Both the position numbers and the translations under genes were made by a program. The notes below the pieces were generated by a model. The model was not told where the DNA came from. It made no database searches and saw only the letters and a list, made by a program, of their open reading frames with translations. Shown in pieces: positions 1 through 8,489 of a DNA stretch of 61,920 nucleotides. Origin of the DNA: Oscillatoriales cyanobacterium (lineage in GTDB: Bacteria; Cyanobacteriota; Cyanobacteriia; Cyanobacteriales; Laspinemataceae); contig JAABRM010000044.1 of the NCBI GenBank assembly GCA_011390955.1, positions 1 through 61,920 on the forward strand. The letters run 5' to 3'. Position 1 is the stretch's first letter. Every line of letters begins with the position of its first letter.

Positions 1-203
1 TAGCCATTTCCACCGGCGCCGCTTGTTCCTCTGGGGTAGAAACTCCTTCCCATGTTTTAACCGCATTAGGTTTACCTTCAGAAGCGATCGAAGGTTCCCT
101 GAGAATTGGACTGGGAAAATTTACCACAGAGTCGGATATTACTAAAGCCGCAGAACTTCTTACCAATGCAGTTGCACAAGTCCATAAGTTAATTGAGATT
201 TAG
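1..203 (+). CDS. Cysteine desulfurase, C-terminal end (partial)
   Basis: The frame is open from the left edge to a TAG at 201-203, giving the last 66 residues of a class V aminotransferase-type cysteine desulfurase. It begins with AISTGAACSSG, the loop carrying the catalytic cysteine that accepts the persulfide sulfur. The next conserved stretch, SLRIGLGKFTTESD, is typical of the C-terminal small domain. These PLP enzymes take sulfur from cysteine for Fe-S clusters and thiolated tRNA. The short ACSSG active-site loop fits the NifS/IscS-like branch rather than SufS, but most of the protein lies outside the window, so I give no gene symbol. Confidence 0.9.
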   Translation, partial: AISTGAACSSGVETPSHVLTALGLPSEAIEGSLRIGLGKFTTESDITKAAELLTNAVAQVHKLIEI

Positions 204-217
204 CGATCGCGATACTT

Positions 218-283
218 CAGAAACCGGGTTTCTTTGTTAAATCTCGGTGATGATGCAAAAGCAACGGAGAACCCGGTTTCTTG
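218..283. repeat. Dispersed repeat of the AGAAACCGGGTTTCT family, copy left of darG
   Basis: An approximately 66-bp element opens with AGAAACCGGGTTTCT and closes with AGAACCCGGTTTCT, with a middle containing GCAAAAGCAACGG. A near-identical copy in the same orientation lies at 1741-1806, so the two flank the darTG pair as direct repeats. Shorter or variant members occur at 12706-12873, 51335-51401 and 55844-55877. The terminal motif is an almost perfect palindrome. Confidence 0.8.
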
Positions 284-305
284 GTTGATGGTTACTCACC
301 TTTTA

Positions 306-1343
306 TCAAAAAAACCAATTTTGCTCGGACAAACGCTGCCATGCTTTACGGATATGCTGGGGTTTAAAAAGATCCCGCTTGCGGTCATTCCAAGACTGCA
401 CCAAGGCGATCGCCCGATCGCTATCTTTGGCAGCTTCTGGATCTTCATTTTCAATTGCCCAATGAACCGTAGCCAATAATTCCATCCCATAGGGAGTTTC
501 AAACCCACAAATTAACCGTTCAACCGCTTCTAAACGAGCGATCGCATCGGGATATTTTTCTAACACTTTTGCCGCAGCTTTTCTGCCTTCGGGTAACACA
601 GAAATTTGTGGAGATTGACTCCGGTCTCCATAACCGCGAATATAATGGCCTTCAAGTCCTTGTAAAACATGATGCAAATTATTTGCATAAGGGCCATACT
701 TTTCCTTGACATATTGTAATCTTAACGGTTCTCCTGCCACCTGGAGAAAATAGGCTAACTTTTGAATTTCTAGACTGCTTAAACGATAACCAGGAATGCC
801 GTATAATTCCAACAAACGAATATACAAAGCTTTAGATCGAGTCATGCTTGGCTTTTTCGTTGCCACTTGCATTGACGCAGCTTCTGGTGTTCCCTGGGGC
901 GCAAATAAAAGCACTTTTACATCAGGTAAATCTGCAAAAGCTAACGAAATCAGCGGCTTAACGTCACTCCAAGATAACCCACCATTTCCACACCCTAATG
1001 GCGGAATGGCGATCGATTTAATTCCTAGTTGCTTCACTTCCGAAATTAGAGATTGTAATCCCGATTCAATATCTTCAATTCGGGACTTGCCGCGCCAGTG
1101 GCGTTTTGTGGGAAAATTGATAATATAACGGGGATTAATTAGCTCACTATGCAATACCACAAACATCTTACCGGGCTGCACTTCTTGAGCCTCGCAAGCT
1201 CGTTTATATTGGTAAAAGTTTTCGGGAAATGCCTGTTTAAACTGCAAAGCAATGCCCTTGCCCATCACCCCAACACAGTTAACAGTATTTACCAGGGCTT
1301 CGGCATTCGCTTCTAACAAATTGCCTTGCGTAATTGAAATCAT
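306..1343 (-). CDS. darG: DarG-type antitoxin (DNA ADP-ribosyl glycohydrolase, macrodomain)
   Basis: This 345-aa protein has an N-terminal macrodomain (about residues 1-155) with the ligand-binding segment TQGNLLEANAEALVNTVNC, VGVMGKGIALQFK, and the loop PPLGCGNGGL at 114-123. Lys80 in NFPTKRHWR matches the lysine needed for DNA de-ADP-ribosylation in characterised DarG. The C-terminal half (about 170-345) fits the DarG domain that binds and blocks DarT. The gene lies 28 bp downstream of a darT remnant on the same strand, the usual toxin-antitoxin order. The ATG at 1343 follows an AGGG ribosome site. With the toxin truncated, DarG may be an orphan antitoxin that still protects against incoming DarT. 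Assignment is firm for the family; activity is inferred. Confidence 0.9.
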   Translation of the reverse strand: MISITQGNLLEANAEALVNTVNCVGVMGKGIALQFKQAFPENFYQYKRACEAQEVQPGKMFVVLHSELINPRYIINFPTKRHWRGKSRIEDIESGLQSLISEVKQLGIKSIAIPPLGCGNGGLSWSDVKPLISLAFADLPDVKVLLFAPQGTPEAASMQVATKKPSMTRSKALYIRLLELYGIPGYRLSSLEIQKLAYFLQVAGEPLRLQYVKEKYGPYANNLHHVLQGLEGHYIRGYGDRSQSPQISVLPEGRKAAAKVLEKYPDAIARLEAVERLICGFETPYGMELLATVHWAIENEDPEAAKDSDRAIALVQSWNDRKRDLFKPQHIRKAWQRLSEQNWFF

Positions 1344-1371
1344 AATCCCTATTTTTATAATCCGCTTATTT

Positions 1372-1686
1372 TTAATAATACCACTCTCGATGAATTTTGA
1401 CTAGAGGCTGATGCCTATTGGGAAATTGTTTTAACTGAGTCTCAACCCGCTGTTTCATTTCTGGACTAATGACCCCGATTTCTCGAATTAGCCGCCACGG
1501 AAAAAACTCATTCACTAAAAACTCTGCTTGTCGGCGACGCTTTCTATCTCCATCTTCATCGGTATCTGCCCAATATTTAGCTTCCATAATTTCCCAATCA
1601 ATCACATCATATAGATCATCTAAGTTATCATAAAAATAGAAGTAATATGATAGATAAGTATCATCGATAAAATTATCGTGCTTGTT
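1372..1686 (-). pseudogene. darT: darT toxin remnant (C-terminal third only)
   Basis: The frame upstream of the apparent GTG start at 1605 stays open to a TAA at 1687-1689 and encodes about 104 residues matching the end of DarT, the NAD-dependent DNA ADP-ribosyltransferase toxin. Visible marks are FYDNLDDLYDVIDWEIM, YWADTDEDGDRKRRR and QAEFLV, the last carrying the glutamate thought to be catalytic, then FPW..I.EIGVI and the closing REWYY. Intact DarT is about 200-220 aa. The N-terminal NAD-binding half is absent, and the sequence beyond 1687 runs straight into a HIP1 site and a dispersed repeat (1741-1806). I read this as a decayed toxin beside an intact darG. It could still give a short product, but not an active toxin. 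Confidence 0.8.
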
Positions 1687-1740
1687 TTAACAGTGATTGG
1701 ATGAATAGAAGGCGATCGCCCAAGAAGAGATAACCGGAGT

Positions 1741-1806
1741 CAGAAACCGGGTTTTTTAAATAAATCTTGGCGATCGTGCAAAAGCAACGGAGAACCCGGT
1801 TTCTTG
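1741..1806. repeat. Dispersed repeat, second direct copy at the broken end of darT
   Basis: This copy has the same orientation and layout as 218-283, including the shared middle GCAAAAGCAACGG and the AGAACCCGGTTTCTTG end. It lies about 55 bp from the point where darT homology stops, and 5 bp before the stop codon of the minus-strand protease gene at 1811. Confidence 0.8.
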
Positions 1807-1810
1807 ATGT

Positions 1811-2254
1811 TTACAAAATTGTTAAATAAGTTTCCGTGGGACTAATGGGCAACGGCTTCAATACTTGACGATTTAAGTCAACTTCTAACCCCAAAGATTC
1901 TAAAGGAATTACCCCCAAAAGCGGGTCATGTCCTCCCGGTAACTCCAAACACTCAAAAGTTCCTTCCCGGTCAAATATGGATATAGTAGCATCCCGGAAA
2001 ATGCGGGCTTTACCAATCCCCATTGCCGTAGCTACATCGACTTCTTTAAGGATTTTTAAGCCTAATTGCGCGATCGCCTCTGGGGGTAAACATAAAGTCG
2101 TTGCCCCGGTATCAACTAAGACATTTTCCAAGGTCAGCGATCGCACTTGATCTTCGCTTTTTACCCCAGCTTCGGCCAAAATTTGGTCAGCGCGATTAAT
2201 AATTGTCAGCGTCGTGAAAACTTTACCCATATCCTGCTGATTTGTTGGTTGCAT
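1811..2254 (-). CDS. Retropepsin-like aspartic protease family protein
   Basis: A 147-aa soluble protein with no signal peptide. It carries VDTGATTLCLPPEAIAQLGL, the single-lobe aspartic protease motif (DTGA followed by a hydrophobic stretch), and later GHDPLLGVIPLESLGLEVD, matching the second strand motif (LLG...LE) of clan AA retropepsin-like folds. Such proteins are thought to work as homodimers, but in bacteria most have no known substrate. The ATG at 2254 has a strong upstream GGAGGAG site. It appears to be a single-gene unit, since the darTG remnant downstream on the same strand is separated by the repeat at 1741-1806. Confidence 0.75.
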   Translation of the reverse strand: MQPTNQQDMGKVFTTLTIINRADQILAEAGVKSEDQVRSLTLENVLVDTGATTLCLPPEAIAQLGLKILKEVDVATAMGIGKARIFRDATISIFDREGTFECLELPGGHDPLLGVIPLESLGLEVDLNRQVLKPLPISPTETYLTIL

Positions 2255-2522
2255 AATCTCCTCCTGAAATAGTCGGAGTAATTATTTATATTTAGTTTAG
2301 CATATATTTTAATTGACTAGCACAAATTTAACATTTATTCATCTATATTATTTACAATAAACTGTTAAAATAATAGCCATTTAATTAAAATAAATACCCG
2401 AACCGAATATGATTCAATAGAAAATTGTTGTATAATATTGCAGAGTTAAGATAAGATGTTATATTGAAATCTAAAGACAACGAAATTATCTCTAATCCGG
2501 CTTAAAAATTCCCGTTGGTATT

Positions 2523-3113
2523 ATGACAAAATCTCTGGAATATCTACTAAAAAACGATCGCACCATTAGAGTCATTGGCTTTGACGATGCCCCATTTCAA
2601 CGCGGCAGTGGGGAAAAAGTAGCGATCGCGGGGATTATTTGTGGATTAACCCGATTTGAGGGGATGCTATGGGGAGAAATCGATCTCGATGGTTGGAATG
2701 CCACTGAAGTAATTTATCAGTTACTTGCAAACAGCAAATTTTTGCCCCAATTACACCTAGTCCTCCTCGATGGGATTGGCTTTGGGGGATTTAATATGAT
2801 TGACTTGCCCCAACTGCATCAACGATTAAATCTGCCTTGTGTATCGGTGATGCGAAAATTTCCCGATTTAGTCGCAATGAAAGAGGCAATGTCTCGTTTA
2901 CCGGAAGTAGAAACGCGCTGGGAAATTGTCCAACGGGCTGGTCAAATTTATCAAAAACCGCCCTTTGTCTTCCAAGTTTGTGGGGAACAACCAGATATAA
3001 TTGCGGCCACTTTATCAAGGTTGAGCGATCGCGGCAACGTCCCCGAAGCCTTGCGATTGGCCCATTTAATTGGTTCAGCGGTAATTAAAGGAGAAAGTGG
3101 CAATTGCGCCTAA
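2523..3113 (+). CDS. DUF99 family protein (endonuclease dU-like)
   Basis: This 196-aa protein has the DUF99 pattern: VIGFDDAPFQRGSG near the N-terminus, an ICGLTRFEGMLWGEIDLDGW strand pair, LLDGIGFGGFNMIDLPQLHQ in the middle, and LPCVSVMRKFPDL. DUF99 is related to endonuclease V, and an archaeal member has been reported to cut DNA containing deoxyuridine; activity here is inference. It starts at ATG 2523 in an isolated position with an AT-rich 268-bp upstream region in which I see no gene. The 11-bp tandem repeat at 3180-3234 follows downstream. Confidence 0.8.
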   Translation: MTKSLEYLLKNDRTIRVIGFDDAPFQRGSGEKVAIAGIICGLTRFEGMLWGEIDLDGWNATEVIYQLLANSKFLPQLHLVLLDGIGFGGFNMIDLPQLHQRLNLPCVSVMRKFPDLVAMKEAMSRLPEVETRWEIVQRAGQIYQKPPFVFQVCGEQPDIIAATLSRLSDRGNVPEALRLAHLIGSAVIKGESGNCA

Positions 3114-3179
3114 ACTTCGGTTGCTCAGACTGAAGACGCTGCCAAAAGACAGCGCCACCATCGAGCCACCGATTAATTT

Positions 3180-3234
3180 AGATCGCTTTTAGATCGCTTT
3201 TAGATCGCTTTTAGATCGCTTTTAGATCGCTTTT
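3180..3234. repeat. Five tandem copies of an 11-bp unit
   Basis: The unit AGATCGCTTTT is repeated five times without mismatch. The last copy supplies the stop codon of the minus-strand gene at 3233-4504 (TAA on that strand). A period of 11 is close to one helical turn, but a coding or slippage origin is equally possible. Confidence 0.9.
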
Positions 3235-4504
3235 AGATTACGCCATGCAATTGCAGGGTTTGGTGCAATTCCACCAAGCGACGCCATTGGTCTTGTTGAA
3301 GCACTTCCCAATTATTGCCAAAACCCGATGCCTCCAGAACCCCAGTTTCGGGATTGATAAAACTCATCACCCGCGCTTCCAACACCGCATTAATTCCTTG
3401 GGTGCCGCGATCGCGAGCCTTTTTTAAATTCTCCACATAGCTCATTCCCGCTGCCGGTGCTTGGTTCAACAAATCGGCACCCGCAACCAACTCCAACGCC
3501 GAAAGCTTCACCCTCTGCTCTTGAGCTTGACCCAGGATCGTTTCCACCTGTCCCTGCAATCGTCGCAGTTGACGCCAATCAGCCTGTCTGGGTGTAGGTG
3601 CCCCATGTTGGTAGCTGAAAGTCCCCAAATTATTTGCCCCATTCCCTGGGTCTGTATGACCCCAATAACTCGAAGTCAACTGACCGCTGGCTGTCACCGT
3701 TCCTTCCGCCGTCCCAATCGCCAGCACCCCAGGAGCATCAGGAGTAGCAAATAACTCAAACAGCAGATTATTTTCCGACCAATCTTTCTCGATCGCATCG
3801 GAATTTGTCTCTGAAGTGGCTTGCGGCTGCGGCATCGGCGGCAATTCCCGATATGGAACCACAACAGGTGTTGTTTGTGGCTGCGGCATCGGCGGCAGTT
3901 CCCGATATGGAACCACAACCGGGGCGCTTTCTGGTTTCTGGCTATCCTTTGCCACCGTTGCCCGTTGAGCCTCTGAGCGTTGAGCCTTTGAGCTTTGAGA
4001 GTCTGACGCAGATTGTGTTTTTTCCGCAGACCCAGATGGACTGGGAGACTTAGGCTTACTTTCTGCCGATGCCACCGGGGATTTCACCGTAGTAGATGCT
4101 GGGGCATCTTTTAACTGAGGCAGTTCTACCTTAGAGTTATTCCCAGAGTTATCCGCAACAGCGCTTATTTCTGATTTCGATGCGGATAACTTTTCTCCTG
4201 GGTTCGTTGAACTGGTTGAACTGTTTTTTTCCGCCGATATCTCCGCTGAGGATAACTCTGGTGTTTGGTTAGCAGAATTATTTTTTGCCGCCGATATCTT
4301 CTCTGATGCCTGGGTAATTGCTGTTTCTGTTTGAGATTTAGCCGAGTTTTCGGTCGTTAAATTACTAAATACTTTGGTGATGGGAACATTCTGCTGGCTG
4401 GCATTCTCGGCATTGGCAGTGGTCAAGCGTTGAACCGTGACAGCCGCAGCGATCGTCAAAATAACAGGGATAATACCAAATTTAAGTAGGTGACTTTGAC
4501 TCAA
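3233..4504 (-). CDS. Conserved cyanobacterial secreted or membrane-anchored protein, unknown function
   Basis: This 423-aa protein starts with TTG at 4504, chosen because a GGAG site lies 7 nt upstream and no ATG is nearby. Residues about 7-24 are hydrophobic (FGIIPVILTIAAAVTV), an export signal or anchor. Residues 30-230 are Ser/Thr/Ala/Lys-rich and disordered, and include two adjacent copies of a 16-residue Pro-rich unit, PVVVPYRELPPMPQPQ. The folded C-terminal part (about 245-423) has GTAEGTVTASG, YWGHTDPGNGANNLGTFSYQ and HGAPTPRQADWRQLRRLQ, which I associate with cyanobacterial proteins of unknown role. Its organisation (anchor, flexible linker, conserved domain) suggests an envelope protein. 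No catalytic motif is evident. Confidence 0.7.
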   Translation of the reverse strand: MSQSHLLKFGIIPVILTIAAAVTVQRLTTANAENASQQNVPITKVFSNLTTENSAKSQTETAITQASEKISAAKNNSANQTPELSSAEISAEKNSSTSSTNPGEKLSASKSEISAVADNSGNNSKVELPQLKDAPASTTVKSPVASAESKPKSPSPSGSAEKTQSASDSQSSKAQRSEAQRATVAKDSQKPESAPVVVPYRELPPMPQPQTTPVVVPYRELPPMPQPQATSETNSDAIEKDWSENNLLFELFATPDAPGVLAIGTAEGTVTASGQLTSSYWGHTDPGNGANNLGTFSYQHGAPTPRQADWRQLRRLQGQVETILGQAQEQRVKLSALELVAGADLLNQAPAAGMSYVENLKKARDRGTQGINAVLEARVMSFINPETGVLEASGFGNNWEVLQQDQWRRLVELHQTLQLHGVI

Positions 4505-4658
4505 GTTAAATCTCCATTTCTCTTTCCAAGATCGTAGCCATCAGCGATCGCGCAAAACTTAGAAAAGTATCTACCGATGATTCCGATGCGGGTTAATTTT
4601 GGCAAAAACCCCCTCTAGAGGTCAAAACCGCAAATCCCTGGCAGATATTTCCGGCAGA

Positions 4659-5288
4659 TTACTTTTTGATCGTTGATGGTATTTGTGGCCCGGATGTTTC
4701 TGCATCAACGATCGGATCGATCGACTTTTCAGTTGAAGATTGTGGGGCCGATGGATTCGCGATCGCACCCAACGCGCTGACCGCTGCCATCAGCAAAGCA
4801 ACATAACCCAGGTATAAATGAAACCGGGTAAAGTATAATCCGCTAAACGTCCAGAAAGGTTTACTTTGTGGCAGAGACTTGACGGGATCTTCTCCGGGTA
4901 AAGAATCCGCCAGTTTAGCCCCATCAAACCCTAGGTAATCACCAATCCGACGCACAAACCCTTGGACGTAGATTTTCTCAGGCAATCGCTGGAAGTTGCC
5001 GGTTTCTAAGGCTTGGATCGTATGCAATGGGACGAGGGTTTGAGCATGAATCTGGTAGATAGAAATGCCCTGGGCGGTGCGGATTTCCTTAAATTCTTGA
5101 GTGATTTCACGGAGGCGATCCTCCCAGGTCATCGATCCCCTGTTCAGGGGAATTTCCCCTTGGCGATCGTTGGTAGAATATACCTCAGTTTCCTCGGTGG
5201 CGGTCGGTTGATTGACCGATGGATCAACCAGGGTTTTATCTGCCAAGGGATTTGACAATAAAGCGAATCGGATATTTGCTTCTGACAT
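4659..5288 (-). CDS. RodZ-like protein: cytoplasmic HTH plus one membrane segment
   Basis: A 209-aa protein with an Xre/RodZ-type helix-turn-helix at about residues 60-125 (REITQEFKEIRTAQGISIYQ, then HTIQALETGNFQRLPEKIYV and GFVRRIGDYLGF), typical of the HTH_25 domain. A membrane helix lies at about 155-175 (YLGYVALLMAAVSALGAIA), followed by a short Ser/Pro-rich tail. RodZ links MreB to the envelope and affects cell shape. Many cyanobacterial members are shorter than the E. coli protein, and this one lacks a long periplasmic domain. It lies 154 bp upstream of the secreted 423-aa gene on the same strand; co-transcription is possible but not shown. Confidence 0.75.
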   Translation of the reverse strand: MSEANIRFALLSNPLADKTLVDPSVNQPTATEETEVYSTNDRQGEIPLNRGSMTWEDRLREITQEFKEIRTAQGISIYQIHAQTLVPLHTIQALETGNFQRLPEKIYVQGFVRRIGDYLGFDGAKLADSLPGEDPVKSLPQSKPFWTFSGLYFTRFHLYLGYVALLMAAVSALGAIANPSAPQSSTEKSIDPIVDAETSGPQIPSTIKK

Positions 5289-5727
5289 AATTGGTCTCTA
5301 TATCTTTTTAGATGACAGCGTGGCATGAAGTTATGCTAACTGTCAAGGGTGTATTCACTGATGATAAACATGAAAAATTCTTCACCAAATCTTGACAGAC
5401 CTGTGCAGATTTGCTTGACTCGACTTAAGCGTCTTCAGGAGCGCAAATCTGCACAGGTCTGAACTGCGATCTGAACTGTGAAAAAATTCCCCCCTAAAAT
5501 AAAACTACAGTAGAATTTAGTCGAACCTTGAGTTGTTTTAACTGCGTTATTCCTGATTATATATTAGTTATTTGTTATTTGTTATTTGGTGTTGGTTGTT
5601 GGAACCGGAGCATCAGGAATAAATAATCACAATCACCCCAGGATTCTGCCAAGGATGATGCAACTTATTTGTCCGCAAAAATCAGCAAAAAATCTGAAAT
5701 TTATCTGGATAACCACGCTTTTGCACT
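5289..5727. other. Intergenic stretch with a large perfect inverted repeat
   Basis: No convincing gene in 439 bp. It holds the inverted repeat at 5396-5461 and, around 5560-5600, a run of short TTATTTG-like direct repeats. The segment separates the divergent HTH gene (4659-5288, minus) from a small membrane protein gene (5728, plus). Confidence 0.6.
5396..5461. repeat. Perfect 19-bp inverted repeat with a 28-nt loop
   Basis: Left arm 5396-5414 (CAGACCTGTGCAGATTTGC) and right arm 5443-5461 are exact reverse complements. The loop 5415-5442 is unstructured by eye. No T-tract follows on either strand, so it does not look like a simple terminator. It lies about 108 bp upstream of the RodZ-like start. 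Confidence 0.85.
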
Positions 5728-5925
5728 ATGAGTCAATTTCACAAGTCTGAAACTTTCATTTGGTTCTGTTGCTTTGGTTGTTTGATGCTGATTACCTTGT
5801 TTGTCTGGGTCTTGAGAGGGTTACAAGTTCTCCCTGGTCTGACATCAGGGGCGATTTGGGTGTTACTGCTTTTATCCATCAGTTTGGGAGTGGTGAGCCT
5901 TTTTTCCGCCACCAAACGCTATTAA
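5728..5925 (+). CDS. Small two-helix membrane protein, unknown
   Basis: A 65-aa open frame from ATG 5728. It has two hydrophobic stretches, about residues 9-29 (FIWFCCFGCLMLITLFVWVL) and 38-58 (LTSGAIWVLLLLSISLGVV), with a polar C-terminus SATKRY. There is no clear ribosome site and I do not recognise a family. An alternative overlapping frame (5760-5963) has no better features. It could be a real small membrane protein; the codon pattern and helix layout favour this modestly. Confidence 0.45.
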   Translation: MSQFHKSETFIWFCCFGCLMLITLFVWVLRGLQVLPGLTSGAIWVLLLLSISLGVVSLFSATKRY

Positions 5926-5990
5926 GAATGGTTGCTGCCAGCTTCACTCTTAGGTTTAATTAGTACAGGACGATAGCAGCTAATCTATAT

Positions 5991-6011
5991 GTAGGGTGGG
6001 CATTGCCCACC
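5991..6011. repeat. Dispersed palindrome GTAGGGTGGGCATTGCCCACC
   Basis: One of several copies in the window of a GGGTGGGCAATGCCCACCC palindrome. Others are near 13535, at 20787-20821 (longest, perfect) and at 47886-47910. No gene lies in 5926-6179. Confidence 0.8.
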
Positions 6012-6179
6012 ATATATATAGTGATTAAATCCTAGATTTGCGTAAGTCCTATAGTAAATAACCAGTAACCAATAAATTTAGGAGAACTGGAGGACAAATA
6101 TTTTTCCCCCCGGTTCAGCCAGTCTTTAAGGCGGTAAAATTTTTCTAAACGCTCTTTAAAATCTTAAATTTGCAAGGTT

Positions 6180-6761
6180 ATGAGTCAGGATGTCGCCCAA
6201 TGGTTAGCGGAAATTAAATCTTTACAACAACAAGTTGCTCAACTACAACAAGAGTATGAGGAGGCGCAATCTCGAATCGATCGCTGGCGAGAATTGTATA
6301 ACCAAGAAGCGGAACAGCGGCGCAAAGAAACCAAGGTCTACCAAGACAAAATCGATACTTTGCAATCAGAAATCCAATTGTTGAAACAGGGGGGAAAATC
6401 TCCAGAGGAGCGAGCCGCCACTGAGCGGCAGCTTTGGCAGGAGTTAAACCGTCTGGAAACGGACGAAATTAAACAGAAATTCTTAGAGGCGATCGCGCAA
6501 ATCGACCAAGCCAAAGCGGAAGCGGAGCGACTGCGGGAAGCCCTCAGCGCCGAGCAAATCGCTCACGAGCAAACCCGCAAAAGTCTTACCACAGCCTTGG
6601 GTGATACGGTAGAACTGCTGACTGGGGCCGCTGTTGCCGCAAAGAAGAAACGCCCAGAACCAACGCTCCCCGGATCTTCTTTCCCTTCCAGCGAGGCTGC
6701 CCCCTTGGCGGGTTCAGAGTCCGTTAAAAACCCATTGCTTCAGCTACCGCCTTTAGATTAG
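6180..6761 (+). CDS. Coiled-coil protein, conserved in cyanobacteria, unknown function
   Basis: This 193-aa protein is almost entirely helical, with heptad-like patterns at residues 8-75 ([20 protein letters not shown] and onward) and 85-145, then a Lys-rich turn ([13 protein letters not shown]) and a disordered tail. There is no membrane segment or enzyme motif. The gene runs convergently into thrC and their 3' ends overlap by 38 bp (6724-6761), so the last 12 codons are shared antisense sequence. I have no function to assign. Confidence 0.65.
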   Translation: MSQDVAQWLAEIKSLQQQVAQLQQEYEEAQSRIDRWRELYNQEAEQRRKETKVYQDKIDTLQSEIQLLKQGGKSPEERAATERQLWQELNRLETDEIKQKFLEAIAQIDQAKAEAERLREALSAEQIAHEQTRKSLTTALGDTVELLTGAAVAAKKKRPEPTLPGSSFPSSEAAPLAGSESVKNPLLQLPPLD

Positions 6762-7857
6762 GCTCAATTCCTTGTTTAAAGGAGTTGTTATTGCTGTGCT
6801 TGATGGCGGTATCGGGATCTTTGAGTCCGTTGCCCGTCAGGACACAAACGATGGTCGCCCCTTGAGGCACTTGGTCTTTGACTTTGAGTAAGCCAGCCAC
6901 CGATGTCGCCGACGCGGGTTCGCAAAAGATTCCTTCTTGACAAGCCAAAAGGCGATAAGCTTCCAGAATTTCTGCATCCGTGACGATGTTAAACTCACCT
7001 TTGCTGGATTGTTGCGCCGCCACAGCCTGTTGCCAACTAGCCGGGTTGCCAATCCGAATCGCCGTGGCAATGGTTTCTGGATGTTCCACGGGCGCCCCGT
7101 TGACAATGGGCGCCGCTCCTGCGGCTTGAAATCCCATCATTCGCGGCAGGCGATCGCTTTTTCCTAGTTGATGATATTGACAAAAACCCATCCAGTAGGC
7201 GGTGATGTTGCCTGCATTGCCCACGGGAATGCAAAGCCAGTCGGGAGCATCACCCAAAGCGTCCACCACTTCAAAGGCCGCCGTTTTCTGTCCTTCCAGG
7301 CGATAGGGATTGACCGAATTAACCAGAGTGACTGGGTAATCATTGGCCATATCCCGGACAAATTGTAATGCTTGGTCAAAATTGCCTTTAATCGCCAGCA
7401 CTTCGGCACCATAAAGCAAGGCTTGGGCTAATTTGCCTAAAGCCACATAGCCATCGGGAATCACCACAAACGCTCGCATCCCACCCCGTCGGGCGTAAGC
7501 AGCAGCGGCAGCGGAAGTATTGCCGGTACTGGCGCAGATCACCGCTTTGGCTCCGGCTTCTTTGGCTTTGGAAATCGCCATCGTCATGCCTCGGTCTTTG
7601 AAGCTGCCGGTGGGATTCAGGCCATCGTACTTGACAAACACTTTCACTTGCTTGCCAATGATTTCGGCGATCGCTGGCACGGGAATCAGTGGGGTGTTGC
7701 CTTCTTTTAAGGTGACGATCGGCGTGTTTTCACTCACCGGCAGATACGGGCGATAGGCTTCAATTAAACCTGGCCACGCGGAATGCGCTGATGTGGCACC
7801 AGCGCCGAATGTAGAAGTAGATACGTTAGATTCAGTCGTAGATAAACTCAGGGTCAC
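6724..7857 (-). CDS. thrC: Threonine synthase
   Basis: A 377-aa PLP enzyme of the tryptophan synthase beta family, converting O-phosphohomoserine to threonine. The PLP lysine is K87 in [11 protein letters not shown]. The substrate/PLP motifs [15 protein letters not shown] and [13 protein letters not shown] (the glycine loop that binds the PLP phosphate) are intact, and ends of the family such as [12 protein letters not shown] are present. Length is normal for cyanobacterial ThrC. The start used is GTG at 7857, with no strong ribosome site nearby and no better in-frame start, so the extreme N-terminus is uncertain. It appears to be a single-gene unit. Confidence 0.95.
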   Translation of the reverse strand: MTLSLSTTESNVSTSTFGAGATSAHSAWPGLIEAYRPYLPVSENTPIVTLKEGNTPLIPVPAIAEIIGKQVKVFVKYDGLNPTGSFKDRGMTMAISKAKEAGAKAVICASTGNTSAAAAAYARRGGMRAFVVIPDGYVALGKLAQALLYGAEVLAIKGNFDQALQFVRDMANDYPVTLVNSVNPYRLEGQKTAAFEVVDALGDAPDWLCIPVGNAGNITAYWMGFCQYHQLGKSDRLPRMMGFQAAGAAPIVNGAPVEHPETIATAIRIGNPASWQQAVAAQQSSKGEFNIVTDAEILEAYRLLACQEGIFCEPASATSVAGLLKVKDQVPQGATIVCVLTGNGLKDPDTAIKHSNNNSFKQGIEPNLKAVAEAMGF

Positions 7858-8270
7858 TGTAGTTCATGTTGGGGGTCGAATTCACATAAGTAGGTGAACA
7901 TAATTAATTGCACTTTTCGTTCCCCGCCGATAGGCTGTGGATTCCCGCCTGAAGCGGGAATGACAGTTTTTCTTCTAATGGGGTCTGCGGTGCATTTATT
8001 TCTGCTCGTCTACTTAGACTCGATCGCGATCGAAGTCTACTTTTAGTGTACCGCGATCCAGGGGTTTATCGCCGAAATCTGCCATAAAATTTAGGATAAA
8101 TTTTAGAATTTCCATTTTTGCCACATTTATTTTATATTTTTTGGCCCGGTTTCCCCTGAAGCCTGGGGCAAAGAATTTGGCAAAATGACAAATTTGTTGC
8201 ACAATATTTCGCGGATCGCGGTAGAATAGTCAACTATTGTAAATAAGTAAAAATTACTATTAAAACGCGA
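7858..8270. other. Intergenic stretch upstream of thrC and of an 8271 small gene
   Basis: 413 bp with no convincing gene. It contains a hairpin repeat at 7941-7961 (ATTCCCGC/GCGGGAAT arms), the same family that is expanded inside the CHAT gene at the right end of the window. The promoters of thrC (minus) and the 72-aa gene (plus) presumably lie here, but I cannot point to convincing boxes. Confidence 0.6.
7941..7961. repeat. Single copy of the ATTCCCGC...GCGGGAAT hairpin repeat
   Basis: Two 8-nt arms (7941-7948 and 7954-7961) around a 5-nt loop, followed by TGACAGT. The same ATTCCCGCnnnnnGCGGGAAT core recurs twice within the degenerate tandem block at 61642-61920. Confidence 0.8.
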
Positions 8271-8489
8271 ATGTCTACCGTTGTCTTATCAAGCAGAGAA
8301 ACTTCACCCAACACTAGGACACAGCAGCATCAGCCCGGTTCTGGTCATGCTACCGAGGGCGATCGGCTGATTCACTTGATGAGATCCGTTTATCAAGCCG
8401 ATCATCAAGTTAAGTTGCTCCATCTCCACGCCGAAGCCGATACTTTGCTGCATCAGCTACAAGCGGCTCTCAAGCAACGGCAAAATTAA
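8271..8489 (+). CDS. Small conserved cyanobacterial protein, unknown function
   Basis: A 72-aa frame from ATG 8271. The first 30 residues are polar and low complexity. The rest, GDRLIHLMRSVYQADHQVKL followed by LHLHAEADTLLHQLQAALKQ, forms an amphipathic helical segment that I associate with small cyanobacterial proteins without known role. There are no cysteines and no membrane helix. It is not part of an operon: a repeat-rich 483-bp gap follows. Confidence 0.6.
   Translation: MSTVVLSSRETSPNTRTQQHQPGSGHATEGDRLIHLMRSVYQADHQVKLLHLHAEADTLLHQLQAALKQRQN

Noticed and set aside
1372-1605. Short intact 77-aa gene starting at GTG 1605
   Set aside because: Homology to the DarT C-terminus continues upstream of this GTG to 1686, so it is the end of a truncated gene rather than a small gene of its own.
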